Shown one piece after another: positions 22,880 through 34,390 of a stretch of DNA of 64,000 nt (position 1 is the first letter of the stretch; each line of letters starts with the position of its first letter). Made by a program: the position numbers and the translations under genes. Under the pieces are notes generated by a model. That model had not been told where the DNA came from. It did no database searches and was given only the letters and a program-made list of their open reading frames with translations. Source of the DNA: Nectonema munidae (Eukaryota > Nematomorpha > Nectonematoida > Nectonematidae); NCBI GenBank assembly GCA_030549495.1, contig JAUIRK010000896.1, forward strand, positions 913,501 through 977,500, in the 5' to 3' direction.

Positions 22880-23416
22880 TAGTGATGTACCGAATAGATC
22901 TGCACGGGTATTGTTATCGGTTAATTGGCTTTTTTTGTTTGGTATCGATATCGGCAAATATTAAATTATTCACCAATTTTATTAGCCGAACAAATCGAAA
23001 AATTAAAATTATACTAGAGCTATGCTATTTAGAGTAAAAGAAACTTTGTATTTTATGCAAAGAGCTTTGTAGTTAAGAATAAATAACCATTTCATTATTC
23101 AAATGACTTTCTGCATGACTTGTTGATTGCGAATCATTTTAATCTGAATGTTATAAAAAAAGATCTATTTCTAAACAAATATCTACTTTATCTGCTTCCT
23201 TTTATCTCTCCTTTTGTATTGATTTGATAGTGAGAAATTTTTTAATTTTTCAAATATACAGGTCATCTCTCTAAAAAAATTGATAGATATTTCAATAAAT
23301 TATAAAATGCATTGAAATATACAAGTTAAGGGGCTTAATATTATACTATAATCATTTGCAATATTGTTTTATAGAAAAAATTACTAAATAATATTGTTCA
23401 ATTCAAATTAGTAAGG
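22880..23416. other. hAT-like left end fragment and AT-rich gap
   Basis: TAGTGATGTACCGA at 22880 resembles a hAT left end, followed by cggttaattgg and ggtatcgatatcggc words typical of such ends. No matching right end with a target duplication was found, so this is probably a decayed fragment. The rest is AT-rich. Confidence 0.35.
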
Positions 23417-23424
23417 GTTCGCAT

Positions 23425-24644
23425 TAGTGATGGGACGATACCAAAATTAATAACGATTGCGATTCTACTTAATATACCTGCTCCCGATACAATTCCGATT
23501 CTAAAATATTACAACTTGAAATAAATTTTTAATATTATTTTGAACTTCAATTAATTTCTATCACTTTTTGCGAATAAATATCCCCAATATGAAAGCAAAA
23601 TTATATAAATAATCCACTTTTGAAAATTTTGAGTATAAATTTTGAAAATTAAAAAAACTATAGTCATAATTTTGAGCAGTGAGAAGCATATTCAGCTTAT
23701 AATGAAGGAATAAAATTTTATTAATATTACATAGAGATCTTTTGAATCAATCGTAATTAAATTGGAGCTTTCGTAAATTATAGTGCAAAAACATAAGCAT
23801 TTCTCCTGTTTTTGCTTCTAAGCGATTTCTTTTAGGAGAATAAATATTTCCTCCAATACTAAAAACTCTTTCACTTTCAACTGAAGAAGGCGGAGCACAT
23901 AAATACTTTTTTGAAAAAAACGCCAATATTAGGTCTTCTTTGTTAGCTTTCCACCATTCAAACGGACTTTCTATTAATTTATATTTTAAATATTTCGTTA
24001 TTTCAGTCTCTAGTTTTCGAGTTATTGTTATATATAAAATTGATGACTTCTTTTTCTTGTTTTCTCTCATTTTGAATTTTTCTTTTTTTAATCTCAGTTA
24101 TCCAACTTCGAGTTAAGAAAAGTTTCTACAATGTTATTAGTTCTTAAATGCGATGGGGACCAGTATCATTTTCGATTTAAGCGAATGATCGACACATCCG
24201 ACTTACACAATGAGATTTTACAATTAGTTTTAATTTATTATTTAAATAAAATTTATTTGAACTAATGTATTTAAGTGAGTGGGTTGTGCGTTGGGCTTGT
24301 GTCCCGCACTAGACAAATTACTCATAGTTCGATACATGCGGTTTTAACATTTAAAATGTACATGAAAATTTTTTATATAAAATTATAACACAAAATTTAC
24401 AAAAAAAGTAGCTTAAACATAATGCACAATTAACACAAAAAAATTAAAATTTTTTTTATAATTAAATAATTTTTTCTACACAATAAGATCATTTATACAA
24501 TAAAATCCTAAGTAAAGGAAATCAATGTAACGTATTAACTTGGAATCGTTTTGGTATCGGAGCGAGTTGAAATATTTCCACTCCGATTGCGATTTCCGAT
24601 GCTAGAGAAAATTTCCGATATTCCGATTAATCGTCCCATCACTA
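23425..24644 (-). mobile_element. hAT deletion derivative with perfect TSD (1220 bp)
   Basis: The ends are TAGTGATGGGACGAT at both sides, inverted, and the 8-bp duplication gttcgcat is exact (23417-23424 and 24645-24652). The only coding part is minus 24070-23747, the hAT C-terminal dimerisation domain: FEWWKAN, CAPPSSVESERVFSIGG, NRLEAKTGEMLMFLHYN. The BED finger and DDE core are missing, so it is non-autonomous. A patch at about 24270-24350 (gtgcgttgggcttgtgtccc, atagttcgatacat) looks like a tRNA-derived SINE head inserted in it, but that is weak. Confidence 0.88.
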
Positions 24645-24652
24645 GTTCGCAT

Positions 24653-25557
24653 AAATAAATTTATAAATATGAGGCTCATAACGATAAATAGTGATAAACC
24701 CAGTTATAACCAATAAAATAACAATTTTATACATACATTTTTCTTTGTGAGCGATTTGATATATATCAAATAGGACAACGTTGTAAAAATTTATTTACTC
24801 TTTTCTGTTCTTAATTTTGATAAATAAGTAGATATTTGTGTAAAAATTAGCGGATTTTTTGTTAAGATGACTGCAATCAGGTATTTACTTGGCATTATAT
24901 TTTAAGGTTTAAATATCTAATACTCCTTGAAATTTTTTTTTTAATAAATCCAAAAGGGTTCAACTTTTTCAATAAAAATTTTTCTGACTTTTACATTTGT
25001 AAAAAATAAGAGATTTTTATTTTTTTAAAAAATGTACCCATTTCTGCCACCCCATTTGATACCGATTATATAATTTTAGAAAATATATATCAAGAAATTA
25101 AAAGGAGAAACTATATATTGATAATAATATACCTTTCTTGGAGAAGCTAAAACTAATTTAACATGCGTAGAAAAGAAATTTTTTAAAATAAGTGATTTTT
25201 CGGTTTTTAGCAAAACAGATTTTATGGCTGACATCTTAAGAGATAAACAAAACAAGAACTAACAAAATTATTTAAAGCGTAAAAATAGCAGCTTTAAGAA
25301 TTAAACAATTATGTATTATAAAAAGATACAAATACGTATATGATTATTATGGAGTTATTGGGTTTATTTATGGATATAGGTAGGTAGATAGTTGAAGCAC
25401 CTTCCAACGTTAGTTGATATGCTTTCGACAATTGCTGGATAAAGGCAAAATAAAAAGTAGTATTAATGGAGCAACTTCTAAAATAGATAAGTTAATTTAA
25501 GGTAGATTGGGAGTTTTCCTATGACGCTGTGTTGAGAAAAGGTGTTTGTCTAAATAG
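24653..25557. other. AT-rich gap
   Basis: No coding, RNA or terminal-repeat signal that I can support. Confidence 0.4.
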
Positions 25558-26340
25558 TTAATGAGATTGGATTAGATTTTGGGAGGTGTTCAGGATAGGT
25601 TCTATTGAGATAAATGTGGAAATAAAATGAAAGATTTTAGGGTGGGGTAGAAAGGGCAATAGGGAGGAAGGGAGATCTAAAATGTGTAGTACTATATTAT
25701 CAATTATTTTAATGCGTTGAGATGGGAATATTGGGCATAGAAGGATGATATGGATAGGAGTTTCAATGTGGGGGCATCCAAATCTGCAAAAAGTGTTGGA
25801 GTGTAGTTTTATGTTGAAAATGTATGCATAGCATGTGCAGTGTGAGCTGAACCATCGTATTATGTTACGTAAAAGTGTAAAAGTTATATTCACAGTGAAT
25901 TGTGCTAAACTTGAAAGTATGTTGTAAGGCTATTCATTTATGATTGAGTTATTTATGAATGGTTCTAAAGTTGATTGAAAGATGGGTTTAGAAAGTATAG
26001 TGAAGATGGAGGGTGGACTTTGATATGTTGTAGACTAAAAAGTTTTCAAAAGAAGATGAATGATAGGGACACCAAAAGAGTTTGATTGCAATCTAAAATC
26101 AACAATTGTTAAGTGTTTACTAAGGTTTATTAGTTTTTCAGCTAGGCTTATTGTGGATAGAGATATTTTCCTGTCAAGTTGAAGATTTTTTATTGTGTTC
26201 TGTGAATCTGTGTAGAAAGTGGTATAATTGTAATCGGATTTGAAGAAAATAAGGTTGGTTGTGATGTAGGTATATGCTTTTAAGAAAGCTAAGATTTCGG
26301 TTTCATACGATGAGGTAAGCTTCTCTGTAAGTATGTGCTG
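25558..26340 (-). pseudogene. LINE remnant, RNase H to C-terminus
   Basis: Minus-strand fragments in order: SSYETEILAFLKAY and FYTDSQNTIKNL (RNase H), then a degraded stretch, then LLRNIIRWFSSH and FCRFGCPHIETPIHIILLC, the same C-terminal zinc motif layout as the LINE at 15101-20252 (LCRFGC...HLLFHC). The sequence is different enough to be another family or an older copy. Several stops and shifts. Confidence 0.7.
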
Positions 26341-26369
26341 TATGTGAAACTAACATTTGCCATCACAAA

Positions 26370-26470
26370 ATTATCGCACTAAACTTCATCGCCGATCACC
26401 ACATCTCCAACGCACAATACCACCTCTCAGTTTTCACCGACGGATCAAAATGTAATATAGGTAGATAGGG
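26370..26470 (+). pseudogene. LINE RNase H fragment in opposite orientation
   Basis: The plus strand reads QYHLSVFTDGSKCNIG, the first catalytic block of a LINE RNase H domain. It lies next to the minus-strand remnant at 25558-26340, so two LINE pieces meet in inverted orientation, through a separate insertion or an inversion. Confidence 0.6.
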
Positions 26471-26570
26471 AGAATGATGTCGCAGCACTATTTTTAACTG
26501 AATCGATATGCTTGCAATGCTTACAAAAAGTAATAAATGAATGAAGATCTTTATATATTTTTTTTTTGTT

Positions 26571-26679
26571 TTTTTTTGACAGGGTGTTTCATGCAAGGGA
26601 AGTAGAAACTTCCATATCTGCACTGATGAACTTTTTATGATAAGTCGATGGCATCGTCTGGATTCGAACCCAAAGGCTG
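26571..26679 (-). repeat. tRNA-derived SINE, family 2, 5'-truncated copy
   Basis: Matches the copy at 48790-48938: tttgacagggtgtttcatgc, agtagaaacttccatatctg, cactgatgaactttttat, tcgatggcatcg and the B-box complement ggattcgaaccc. The A box is missing. The T run at the left is the poly(A) tail in inverse. Confidence 0.8.
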
Positions 26680-28179
26680 ATCTAGAAATCGATTATAGGG
26701 AAGGGGGGCTAATTTGAAATAGTAATTCGGCGTGACTTTTTACCCAAACTTACCCAAATTCTTTTTAAAAAATTTTTCTGAAGAAAAAAGAACAAAAACG
26801 AAAATTTCTCCTTCAATTTTCTTTTCTTCACATTTAAAATAATATTCCCAATTTCACTTTTTATAAGCCTACGATTTAATTTTAAAAATAGGATCTTAAA
26901 GAAAAATAAAAGGGTTAATTATTTTTGTCAAACTTTTTTTATTATTAGTCTGGATTTCATCAATTGTATTCATGACTATCTTTTCTTGAAATCATATAAA
27001 TGTAGGAAATTTCTCTCTTGGTTTTATATAATTATTGAAAGCATGTTATTTTATTTTTTTCTTCTTATTTTAACCTATTTTTACATATATGTTTTATTAA
27101 TTATATATGTTCATTCATTTGTTTTGAGTATATATGCGTGTTAATAATCTATCTGTGCCATATATTTCAAAATTATAATTTTAAGCTAAGATGTTTTTTA
27201 CAATGAATTGTTATTTTACTTTGCTCATTACACATAAAATAAATATTGTCATTAATTTAGCACATACCAAAAGATTTAAGTTGCATAATTATTATTCATG
27301 AATAGGAATAAAAGTAATTTTTTCTTAGTTCAACCTAATCAGCATACATAACTACATCTGTAGTGAAAATATTTTAGTAGTTACAAATTTAATTATATGT
27401 TTTTTTACTTTTATTATTTTGAATGTAAACTTTGAAAAAAAATTCAAATGCAAAATCTGAGGCTAATAATTTTTTTAATGGAGAATGTTATGGGAGGGTA
27501 GGAATTGAATTTTGACAAATGATCAAATTGGGACCTTGTAAAAAGGTTGAGAACCACTGCTTCAACTGAATTCGAAAGTTTCAAATTATTTTTTTTCTGA
27601 AAGTATCAAATATGTTTTTAAATTTACAAATATAAAAGTAAATAGGAAAATTTTCGCAATAGATGAATTTTATGCTGGATTCGGCGTTATTTTTTAAAGC
27701 AGGAGCAGACTGAAATATTCCTTCCATTTCTTTTTTTTTATAAAAGAAATGATTGTAACCTTTCTATCATATAGTTTTACCTAAATAACAAAATAAATCG
27801 AAACTTTTTCAAATTGGTTTAAAAATGTAACTTTTTTAAATACTCCTAAAAATAAAAAGAATCGGGACTAATGTATTGAAAGGTACTAATTAAATTATCC
27901 AATGCCATTTGATATTTTTTAAAAGCACTGTTCCTGATTCCAATTAATCGACACATCACTAGTTTCTACACCGAATGCTTACAAAATGGTCACAAAAAGG
28001 TAGAAAAACTAGCATGAAAAATTATCTTATCTTATTAGATATAATAATAATGCAAAATATGGGCAGAATGAACATAATTTTACTATGTTTGGTTTTTCTA
28101 AAAGAATTTCAAATTCATCAAATAACATTTCTTTTCAAACAAAAGAACCAAGAAAGTTTTTAGAAATGTCTAAAAACAC
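26680..28179. other. AT-rich gap with two isolated hAT-type right ends
   Basis: At about 27541-27559 the sequence aaaggttgagaaccactg is a typical hAT right end (inverse CAGTGGTTCTCAACC). At 27936-27961 ccaattaatcgacacatcacta resembles the right end of the family at 23425-24644. No left partners with target duplications were found. No host coding sequence seen. Confidence 0.45.
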
Positions 28180-29240
28180 TTGCAACTCGTATACTAGATA
28201 AAAGTGTTTTGAAATGTACTAAATGCTCAAGCTTAACATCTCCGAAATTTGACATTTTCTTCCCTTCGGGGCAATTCATAGTATCAAAAATAGATACATT
28301 TTGGGCTACTTTTGTATGCAAAGTCTTGCGTCATTTTTTCAAGGAATCTTTTCCTTTAGAGAGAATAATACGCCTATCCTTTTGATAGCCTGTTTTTCTT
28401 GTTTCTACTTTTTCCAACTGAATTTTGAAAATCCCAGTTGAAGAAACTTTAGAAAAAAAACTCTTCGCTTAAAAAAAGTTTTCATAACTGAAGGCTATAA
28501 TAAAATTCTGACAAAATAAATTTTTCTTTCTCAAATGTAGTAGAGAGTGATCTTAAACCGTCAAAAAGTCATAGAAAAAATGACAATACTTCAAAAACCT
28601 ATAATCACAAATAGATTTAACTTCCTTTAGCGTTAAGGCATCGTGAGCAACATACGAGCTGTCCTGAAATTGCAAAAATTCAGCCTGCTAGCTATTTGAA
28701 AATGGTTGAAGGGCCTATTCTTTGTTGACAACTCATCTGACCGCATTGATGTCTCTTAGTTTTAAACATTTTCAAAACTTGAATGAAGAATGAGGATAAA
28801 TATTCTGAAAGTCGATTCAACTTGCTGAATATATGGTACCGTTTTAAATGAATAAAAATGCTAGTTGCAGTTCATGAGTTATACAATGAATAGCAAATAA
28901 ATGAAGAATATTTGTTAATTTTGCAGCTATACCGCAATGAAAAACCGTTATTGTTCTTGCTCCATCGGTAGCAATACCTACTATTTTATTTTTGTCAAAT
29001 AAATTTACTCCTAGTCCTTTTGATAGGGAATTTAAATCTGTGATATAGCATCAGTATATTCATTAGGTAACTCTTCTAGACCTTCAAAAGATTCACAGTT
29101 CCTTCACTGATGTAACGCATGTACATAATAACATAAGCAATAACTGATATGCCAGTGGAACCATCAAGTAGAAGACTAACGCATGAAGATGTCAGAGGAT
29201 TAGAGCGTTGTTTAGCCTTAGATACTATAAATTTACATTT
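28180..29240 (-). pseudogene. hAT transposase remnant
   Basis: Minus-strand blocks, N to C: SLLLDGSTGISVIAYVIMYM with IRYISEGTV-like context (first Asp, about 29200-29100), LFDKNKIVGIATDGARTIT (second Asp, about 28970), LFAIHCITHELQLAF (the CxxH motif, about 28900). More decayed pieces reach 28180 (NVSIFDTMNCPEGKK). These are the hallmarks of the hAT core. Many stops and frame changes; no terminal repeats identified. Clearly old. Confidence 0.7.
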
Positions 29241-29700
29241 TACAATTAGTTAATTTTTTTATAAAAAAAATTGAAAACTAAGGTTTTTCTTTTTATAAAT
29301 GATTTTTATAAACTTTTAAAATTTATATATTTTTTAAATTATTTGTTTTTAAACAAACTTCCAAACTACGAATTTCAGTCTTATTTTTATACTATTTTTT
29401 TGAAATGTTATATATTATAATATATATTATATGTATGTAATATGTCGGCTAGCGAAAAATCGTTTAGACATTGAATTTGTTTCAGATTGCCTCTGATTCG
29501 AACCTTTTTACGGTAAAATAACCAGTCCTGCTACAAAAGGTTCACTTTCCTTGCATGCAATACCTATATAAATATTATAAAATTTTATATAACTGTTTTT
29601 ACTTCTTATTTCTTATTAATTGAAATTAAATTTTTTTTTGTCGAATTTAGTCTACGGGTGTATTTTTTTTATTAGTTTGTGTCTGATCTGAATTATAATA

Positions 29701-30211
29701 CAGTCGACTATCACTAATTCAGAATGCTTGGGATTCGGCCTTTCTGAATTAATGTTTTTTTGGATTAGTGATTAGTTAATAAAAAAACACACTTTGCTTA
29801 CTCAATTTCTCTTAGTATAAACTTCAAGTTTAAACTTGTTTCGAATTAAAATTCAATGTCAGTTTAGTACTAAAATAAAAGTACAACAAAAAAATTATTC
29901 CACATTAGAATTTGTAATCTAATTTTTCAGATGTACTGATTCTACTGGGTGTGAACAATTTTAAAGATTTCTTTAAAACTTATTGTTTTAGGTGCTTTGG
30001 TCTTCTCTAATTAGTTTTTCTTGCAAGATGTAAAGACTCATTAGTTTTTCTTCATTTTTGAAACTTTTATTTTACTAAACCTTCAAGAAGCTCAGTTGTT
30101 AATTGAATCAATCATTCAATAATTTTACTAAATTAAAGATTCCCGGAATAATCAAAGACCGGATTAACGAAGGTCCGAATTAGTGATTTTTGGATTAGAG
30201 GTATCCAACTG
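29701..30211. mobile_element. pogo/Tigger-like MITE (511 bp)
   Basis: The left end CAGTCGACTATCACTAATTC and the right end, inverted, CAGTTGGATACCTCTAATCC are each flanked by TA (29699-29700 and 30212-30213). A further shared block is atcactaattc near both ends. Non-coding. CAGT ends with a TA duplication are typical of pogo/Tigger elements such as the one at 53886-56558. Confidence 0.7.
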
Positions 30212-30691
30212 TAGAAATTTATGTCAGACACCTGTCAAGAACGTTTTATATTCTTGTTCCAAATTACGTTCTGACAAACCTTGTATTTAGTTGCGTAATC
30301 AAAATTTCCAGTCGCTCCTCGCGATTACGCGACTGGGTTTTTGCACCCCTGGACTATTGTGAAAATTAGGGGAAAATTTAATTTAGTACAGGTGCTATTT
30401 AATATATTTTTGTGCTAGACTGCAAGACACATTGATGACATTTATTGACAAATTAAAAATTTAGATCAACTCAAATCGCCATTTCAAACAAAAGTCCTAG
30501 ATCCTTAGAGATACCCGCATTATACTTTTTTTTATATAACTGAAACCTTAAAAAGTGCAATTTTAGTAAAAAAAGTTTCGACAGGATTATTTAAATTTGA
30601 GAGTATTTATAATATTCAGATAACTTTTATTTTTCTTTCATTCCTCTTTAGTTTTGCTTCCTTTTTGTGCACAGTTTGGCGAAACTTTGTC

Positions 30692-30752
30692 ATGGTTGCA
30701 GATTGCTTTTTGATCGTCCTCATTTCAATTTGTACTGCTTTGTTGGGTGAAG
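30692..30752 (+). CDS. TMCO1: TMCO1 exon 1 (start codon)
   Basis: ATG at 30692 opens MVADCFLIVLISICTALLGE, the first transmembrane helix of TMCO1; homologues read FADTLLIVFISVCTALLAEG. The donor is GTAAAC after one base of a Gly codon. TMCO1 is an ER membrane protein of the Oxa1/EMC3/GET1 family, described as a calcium-load-activated channel and as part of the ER translocon machinery. Six exons spread over about 29 kb join with matching phases: 30692-30752, 37102-37179, 41787-41843, 49073-49119, 50664-50731 and 59717 onward. All introns contain repeats or are transposon-rich. No promoter element is obvious upstream. Confidence 0.9.
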
Positions 30753-31671
30753 GTAAACATTTTTTCTTTGCCAAAATCATAACTCCTATTTATCTTTCAA
30801 TTGACGCTGAAGGGAATTTTGGCAGATAGATTTTGCTCTAACTTATTGATCTATTATCAATTTGGATTTTTTTGTAATCTCAACCCTATCATCTCTACCT
30901 GTGTGGATTTAAAGCATGTAAAAAGAAATCGATATCAATACTGAATATTCTTAATAATAAGATATTTAATTATTATTTAGTCAACATAAAATTTCTTCTA
31001 TATGATTTAGTTATCTGTTCAGTAAAACTAATTGATGATACTTTTTTTTTATCTATTTTTAGATTCTCCATTTATGTATTTATTGTGTTATCCATCCAGG
31101 GTGTTAACTAGACATTATGATAGCCCGCAGATGCCTCCTTTCCAATTGAAGCTAGCAATGCTTTATCGCAATCGAGTTTTCAAAGTTAATTTGATAAAAT
31201 TGTTTGTTGTTCCCTTAAAAATTAAGGTATGTAAAAGACGGTCTTAAAATTGAAAGAACCCTAATCCGATTCTCCTTCATTTCCCATTCCCGATCTGACT
31301 GCCGCAATGAGAATTTTCTGGTTTACGCACTCCATGGTCATATGAGCTATTTATGCTTATTTTAATTTCTTTTAAACATTATTTTTAGATGCATTTTATG
31401 CAATGCTGCACGTTATAAACTCAAGTAAAAAAAATGATAAACCGATTAAATAAACATTTGAAAATTATTTGGGCTGCGATTTCACGTTTAGAAAATATTG
31501 GCTTTTGGATTCCACATTTGGCTTAACGATATTCCTGCATATATGAGAAATATGTGGATTCGTCTTACATTAAATATTTTCAAAGATTTTTTTCTTTTTT
31601 TAAATCTCTTTTTAAATTTGTAGATTGGGATTAAAAAGAAATTTTGTCTGATTCACCAAATTTGCCATTGA
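30753..31671. other. TMCO1 intron 1, 5' part; possible extra exon
   Basis: A stretch at about 31062-31226 is bounded by ttttAG and by a strong donor GTATGT and is open (SRVLTRHYDSPQMPPFQLK). It could be an untranslated leader exon of ERCC4, an alternative exon, or chance. I do not recognise the peptide. The rest is AT-rich. Confidence 0.3.
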
Positions 31672-34338
31672 ATGGCATTTCCACTTTTGGAGTATGAGAA
31701 TGAAATTTTGCTCGATCTGCTTCACGAAGATTCCCTTCTTCTCATGGCCAAGGGTTTGGGGATTCATCGCATCCTCATAAATCTCATTAAAGTCTTTCAC
31801 GCTGACAAATTTCTTGTCTTTGTTCTTCTGACTTCAAGCAGTGAGCAGTCGTACACTCTTGACACTTTGCATGCCGAACTCGTTGAAGAGAATAGGCCCA
31901 TGCCGAAATGCATTACAAACGAATTCTCAGCCTCCAAAAGAAGCGCTTTATACGCTAAAGGAGGCGTATTTTTCATCACTTCCAGAATTTTGCTCGTCGA
32001 TTTGTTGCAGAAGCGCCTGCCCCAGTCCCCAGATTTGCGAAGCGGCATTCTTCTCTTCAACTGCCACAAGGCAAATTGCATTGAATACTTCATTCTACGA
32101 TTATTTGCCAAAACATACGCCCAAGCATTCTTTAAGTGTCTTTCCGACAGAGTTTCGCCCTTCATCGATTTTTCGTCGCCTCTTAGCGGCTTAAGTAGAA
32201 GATTGAAAAAGCTGCGCGTCAAAAACGTTATGTTATGGCCGCGATTCCACGCCAACGTCATGCAGGCGTTCTTGGAAGCGAAGCCTGTGGATGTAATCGA
32301 GGTCAGGGTAACTCCTTCCCATTCTATGTTCGCTATTCAACAAAGCATCACGCACTTGATTGCTTTTTGCTTGCGAGAAGTCAAAGTCTGGCGTAACAGT
32401 GTTGACATTCTGAACAAATTAAGTTTGGAAATTTGTCTGAATCCACTTCAATTGAATCACTTCATTAAGAGACATTTACAAATCCCCCTCTCTCTTCTGC
32501 CTCAGCGCTTTTATGCAGGAATAGAAAGCTTGAAAACGCTTTCTAATTTAATGTCTTTACTCTATCGTGTTGATGCGGGCACTTTTTATGCTTTTGTGTC
32601 GATTGTGTTTAAACAACGAAAAAACGCATCATCTCTGCACTCTTTTTGGCTTTTTCAAGATGCGTCTGATACTTTTTATGAAAAAGTTCACCAGCGAAAG
32701 ATTCAATCGTCTCTATTTAATGAACAAAATCCTAAATTAAAAGCTCTTTCCCAGATATTATCTGAAATTGAACGATATGAAAATTCTTTGAAAGAAGCTG
32801 AAAAAGATCGCATCACAGTTGAAGATTCCCCAACGCTTCTTTTAAAAACTTGCCAAAAAGTGATCTTGATTACATGCTTTGATGATAAAGTTTGCGAACA
32901 AGTTGTTAATTTCTTATCTAAAAATTTTAACAAGAAGTTTGCTAAGAAAGAGGATGATTTGATAAGTGCTGGCTTCAAATCTGGAGAAAGTACAAAAATG
33001 GCGCCTAATGATAAATTTAAAAAGTTTAAATCTAATTTCATACCGAACCCAATTTCATCAGCATCTGTTCCCACTTCTAGCAGTGGAGCGAACTTAGATC
33101 AGTTTGTGTTAGGTGAAGATGTCGATTCTAATGTTTCCATCGTATCTTCTCAATGTATCATTATCCTACAACCACTACACGCAAATCATGAAGAAGATGC
33201 CTATTCTGTGCTTCGCAGTTTGTACGAACTTCAACCTTGCTATATTATTATGCTTAATCCAGATATCGAATTTTTGAGGCAAGTTGAGGTCTTTAAGGCT
33301 TGTCGCACAGACATTAATATTCGCTTATACTTCATCACTTACTCAGATTCAAATGAAGAGCAGATGTATTTGACGAATTTGCGCTTAGAAAAAGAAGCTT
33401 TTGAGAGAATTATTCAGGAAAAGTCTGAACTCGTTTTATCTCGTGAATTGACTCAAATATCTCACGTTGATGAACTAAATCCGGAGATGAAATTTTTTCT
33501 TGAAGTTGACGATTCAGTCCTGGGTCGCACGGCTGGCGTTCGAGTGAGTGAAGAAAAAGACGCAAACAAGTTGGTGATTGTTGATATGCGAGAACTGAGA
33601 TGCAATTTGCCTTGTGACTTGGATGAAGTTGGCCTGGATGTGATGCCGTTGACCATTGATATTGGTGATTACTTGCTCACACCTAAAATCTGTGTAGAGC
33701 GGAAATCAATCACAGACTTGCAGCACTCATTAAATAGTGGACGCTTGTATTGTCAAGCATTGGCGATGACCAGGTCTGCATGCTATCAGCATCCCTGTCT
33801 CCTGATTGAGAACGAGCAGGAATCCAGGGATATTTCTGCCAGTGCTTCGGTGATCAACATTCAATCAGGTAAGAAATGCATGTTGATGTCCTCTGCCGTT
33901 TCTTTACAAGAAGTGCAAAGCAAACTCGTTTTACTCACCCTTCACTTTCCCACACTTCGCCTGCTCTGGAGCACGGGATCTTCTCTCTCTGCTCAAATAT
34001 TCAAAGAGTTGAAGGAAAATCGTCCCGATCCTGTTATCCCTGATGCGTCTTTGATGCACGAAGATTTCAGTACGAAAATAAATGCCAATGTGTGCGACAT
34101 CCTTCTCAAGATTCCAGGCATCACAACTCACAATTACTGGAAGATCATACACAACGTGAAGGATTTAATTCATTTAGCTTGCATGTCTGTGCAGGATTTG
34201 AGTGATCTTATGCAGAGTGAAACTACAGCCAAGTGCATATACAACTTCTTTCATACGAATATAGTTTTCACTTCTCCGTCAACATCAAGCGTCAAGCCTA
34301 TTTCTAACAAAAGGAAGTTTTCGCGACGAAAAAAATGA
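31672..34338 (+). CDS. ERCC4: DNA repair endonuclease XPF, intronless, nested in TMCO1 intron 1
   Basis: An unbroken 888-residue frame, close to human XPF (916). The N-terminus MAFPLLEYENEILLDLL matches the XPF start. An inactive SF2 helicase-like region follows (KGGVFFITSRILLVDLL, LWPRFHANVM). The ERCC4 nuclease domain has IDIGDYLLTPKICVERKSIT: Gly-Asp at 665-666 and the catalytic ERK at 676-678, with Asp four residues on. The C-terminal HhH2 domain (CDILLKIPGITTHNYW) should bind ERCC1. The protein cuts 5' of bubbles and crosslinks in nucleotide excision repair. All key motifs are intact. Absence of introns beside the many-exon TMCO1 suggests a retrogene or total intron loss. Start chosen by match to the XPF N-terminus. 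Confidence 0.95.
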   Translation: MAFPLLEYENEILLDLLHEDSLLLMAKGLGIHRILINLIKVFHADKFLVFVLLTSSSEQSYTLDTLHAELVEENRPMPKCITNEFSASKRSALYAKGGVFFITSRILLVDLLQKRLPQSPDLRSGILLFNCHKANCIEYFILRLFAKTYAQAFFKCLSDRVSPFIDFSSPLSGLSRRLKKLRVKNVMLWPRFHANVMQAFLEAKPVDVIEVRVTPSHSMFAIQQSITHLIAFCLREVKVWRNSVDILNKLSLEICLNPLQLNHFIKRHLQIPLSLLPQRFYAGIESLKTLSNLMSLLYRVDAGTFYAFVSIVFKQRKNASSLHSFWLFQDASDTFYEKVHQRKIQSSLFNEQNPKLKALSQILSEIERYENSLKEAEKDRITVEDSPTLLLKTCQKVILITCFDDKVCEQVVNFLSKNFNKKFAKKEDDLISAGFKSGESTKMAPNDKFKKFKSNFIPNPISSASVPTSSSGANLDQFVLGEDVDSNVSIVSSQCIIILQPLHANHEEDAYSVLRSLYELQPCYIIMLNPDIEFLRQVEVFKACRTDINIRLYFITYSDSNEEQMYLTNLRLEKEAFERIIQEKSELVLSRELTQISHVDELNPEMKFFLEVDDSVLGRTAGVRVSEEKDANKLVIVDMRELRCNLPCDLDEVGLDVMPLTIDIGDYLLTPKICVERKSITDLQHSLNSGRLYCQALAMTRSACYQHPCLLIENEQESRDISASASVINIQSGKKCMLMSSAVSLQEVQSKLVLLTLHFPTLRLLWSTGSSLSAQIFKELKENRPDPVIPDASLMHEDFSTKINANVCDILLKIPGITTHNYWKIIHNVKDLIHLACMSVQDLSDLMQSETTAKCIYNFFHTNIVFTSPSTSSVKPISNKRKFSRRKK

Positions 34339-34384
34339 ATCTGCCTATTTTTTATCATCACAATTATACCTTACTCTTTAATGC

Positions 34385-34390
34385 AATAAA
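34385..34390 (+). promoter_or_regulatory. Poly(A) signal AATAAA for ERCC4
   Basis: A canonical signal lies 47 nt after the ERCC4 stop codon. A terminator of this kind inside TMCO1 intron 1 could also cause premature polyadenylation of TMCO1 transcripts. Inference from position. Confidence 0.5.

Noticed and set aside
22880-27961. One large hAT element spanning 5 kb
   Set aside because: The two ends look hAT-like but differ in sequence, and the flanks gaaaatag and gtttctac do not match; better taken as separate fragments.
31797-32261. Minus-strand frame inside ERCC4
   Set aside because: Shadow of the XPF coding sequence; no homology on that strand.
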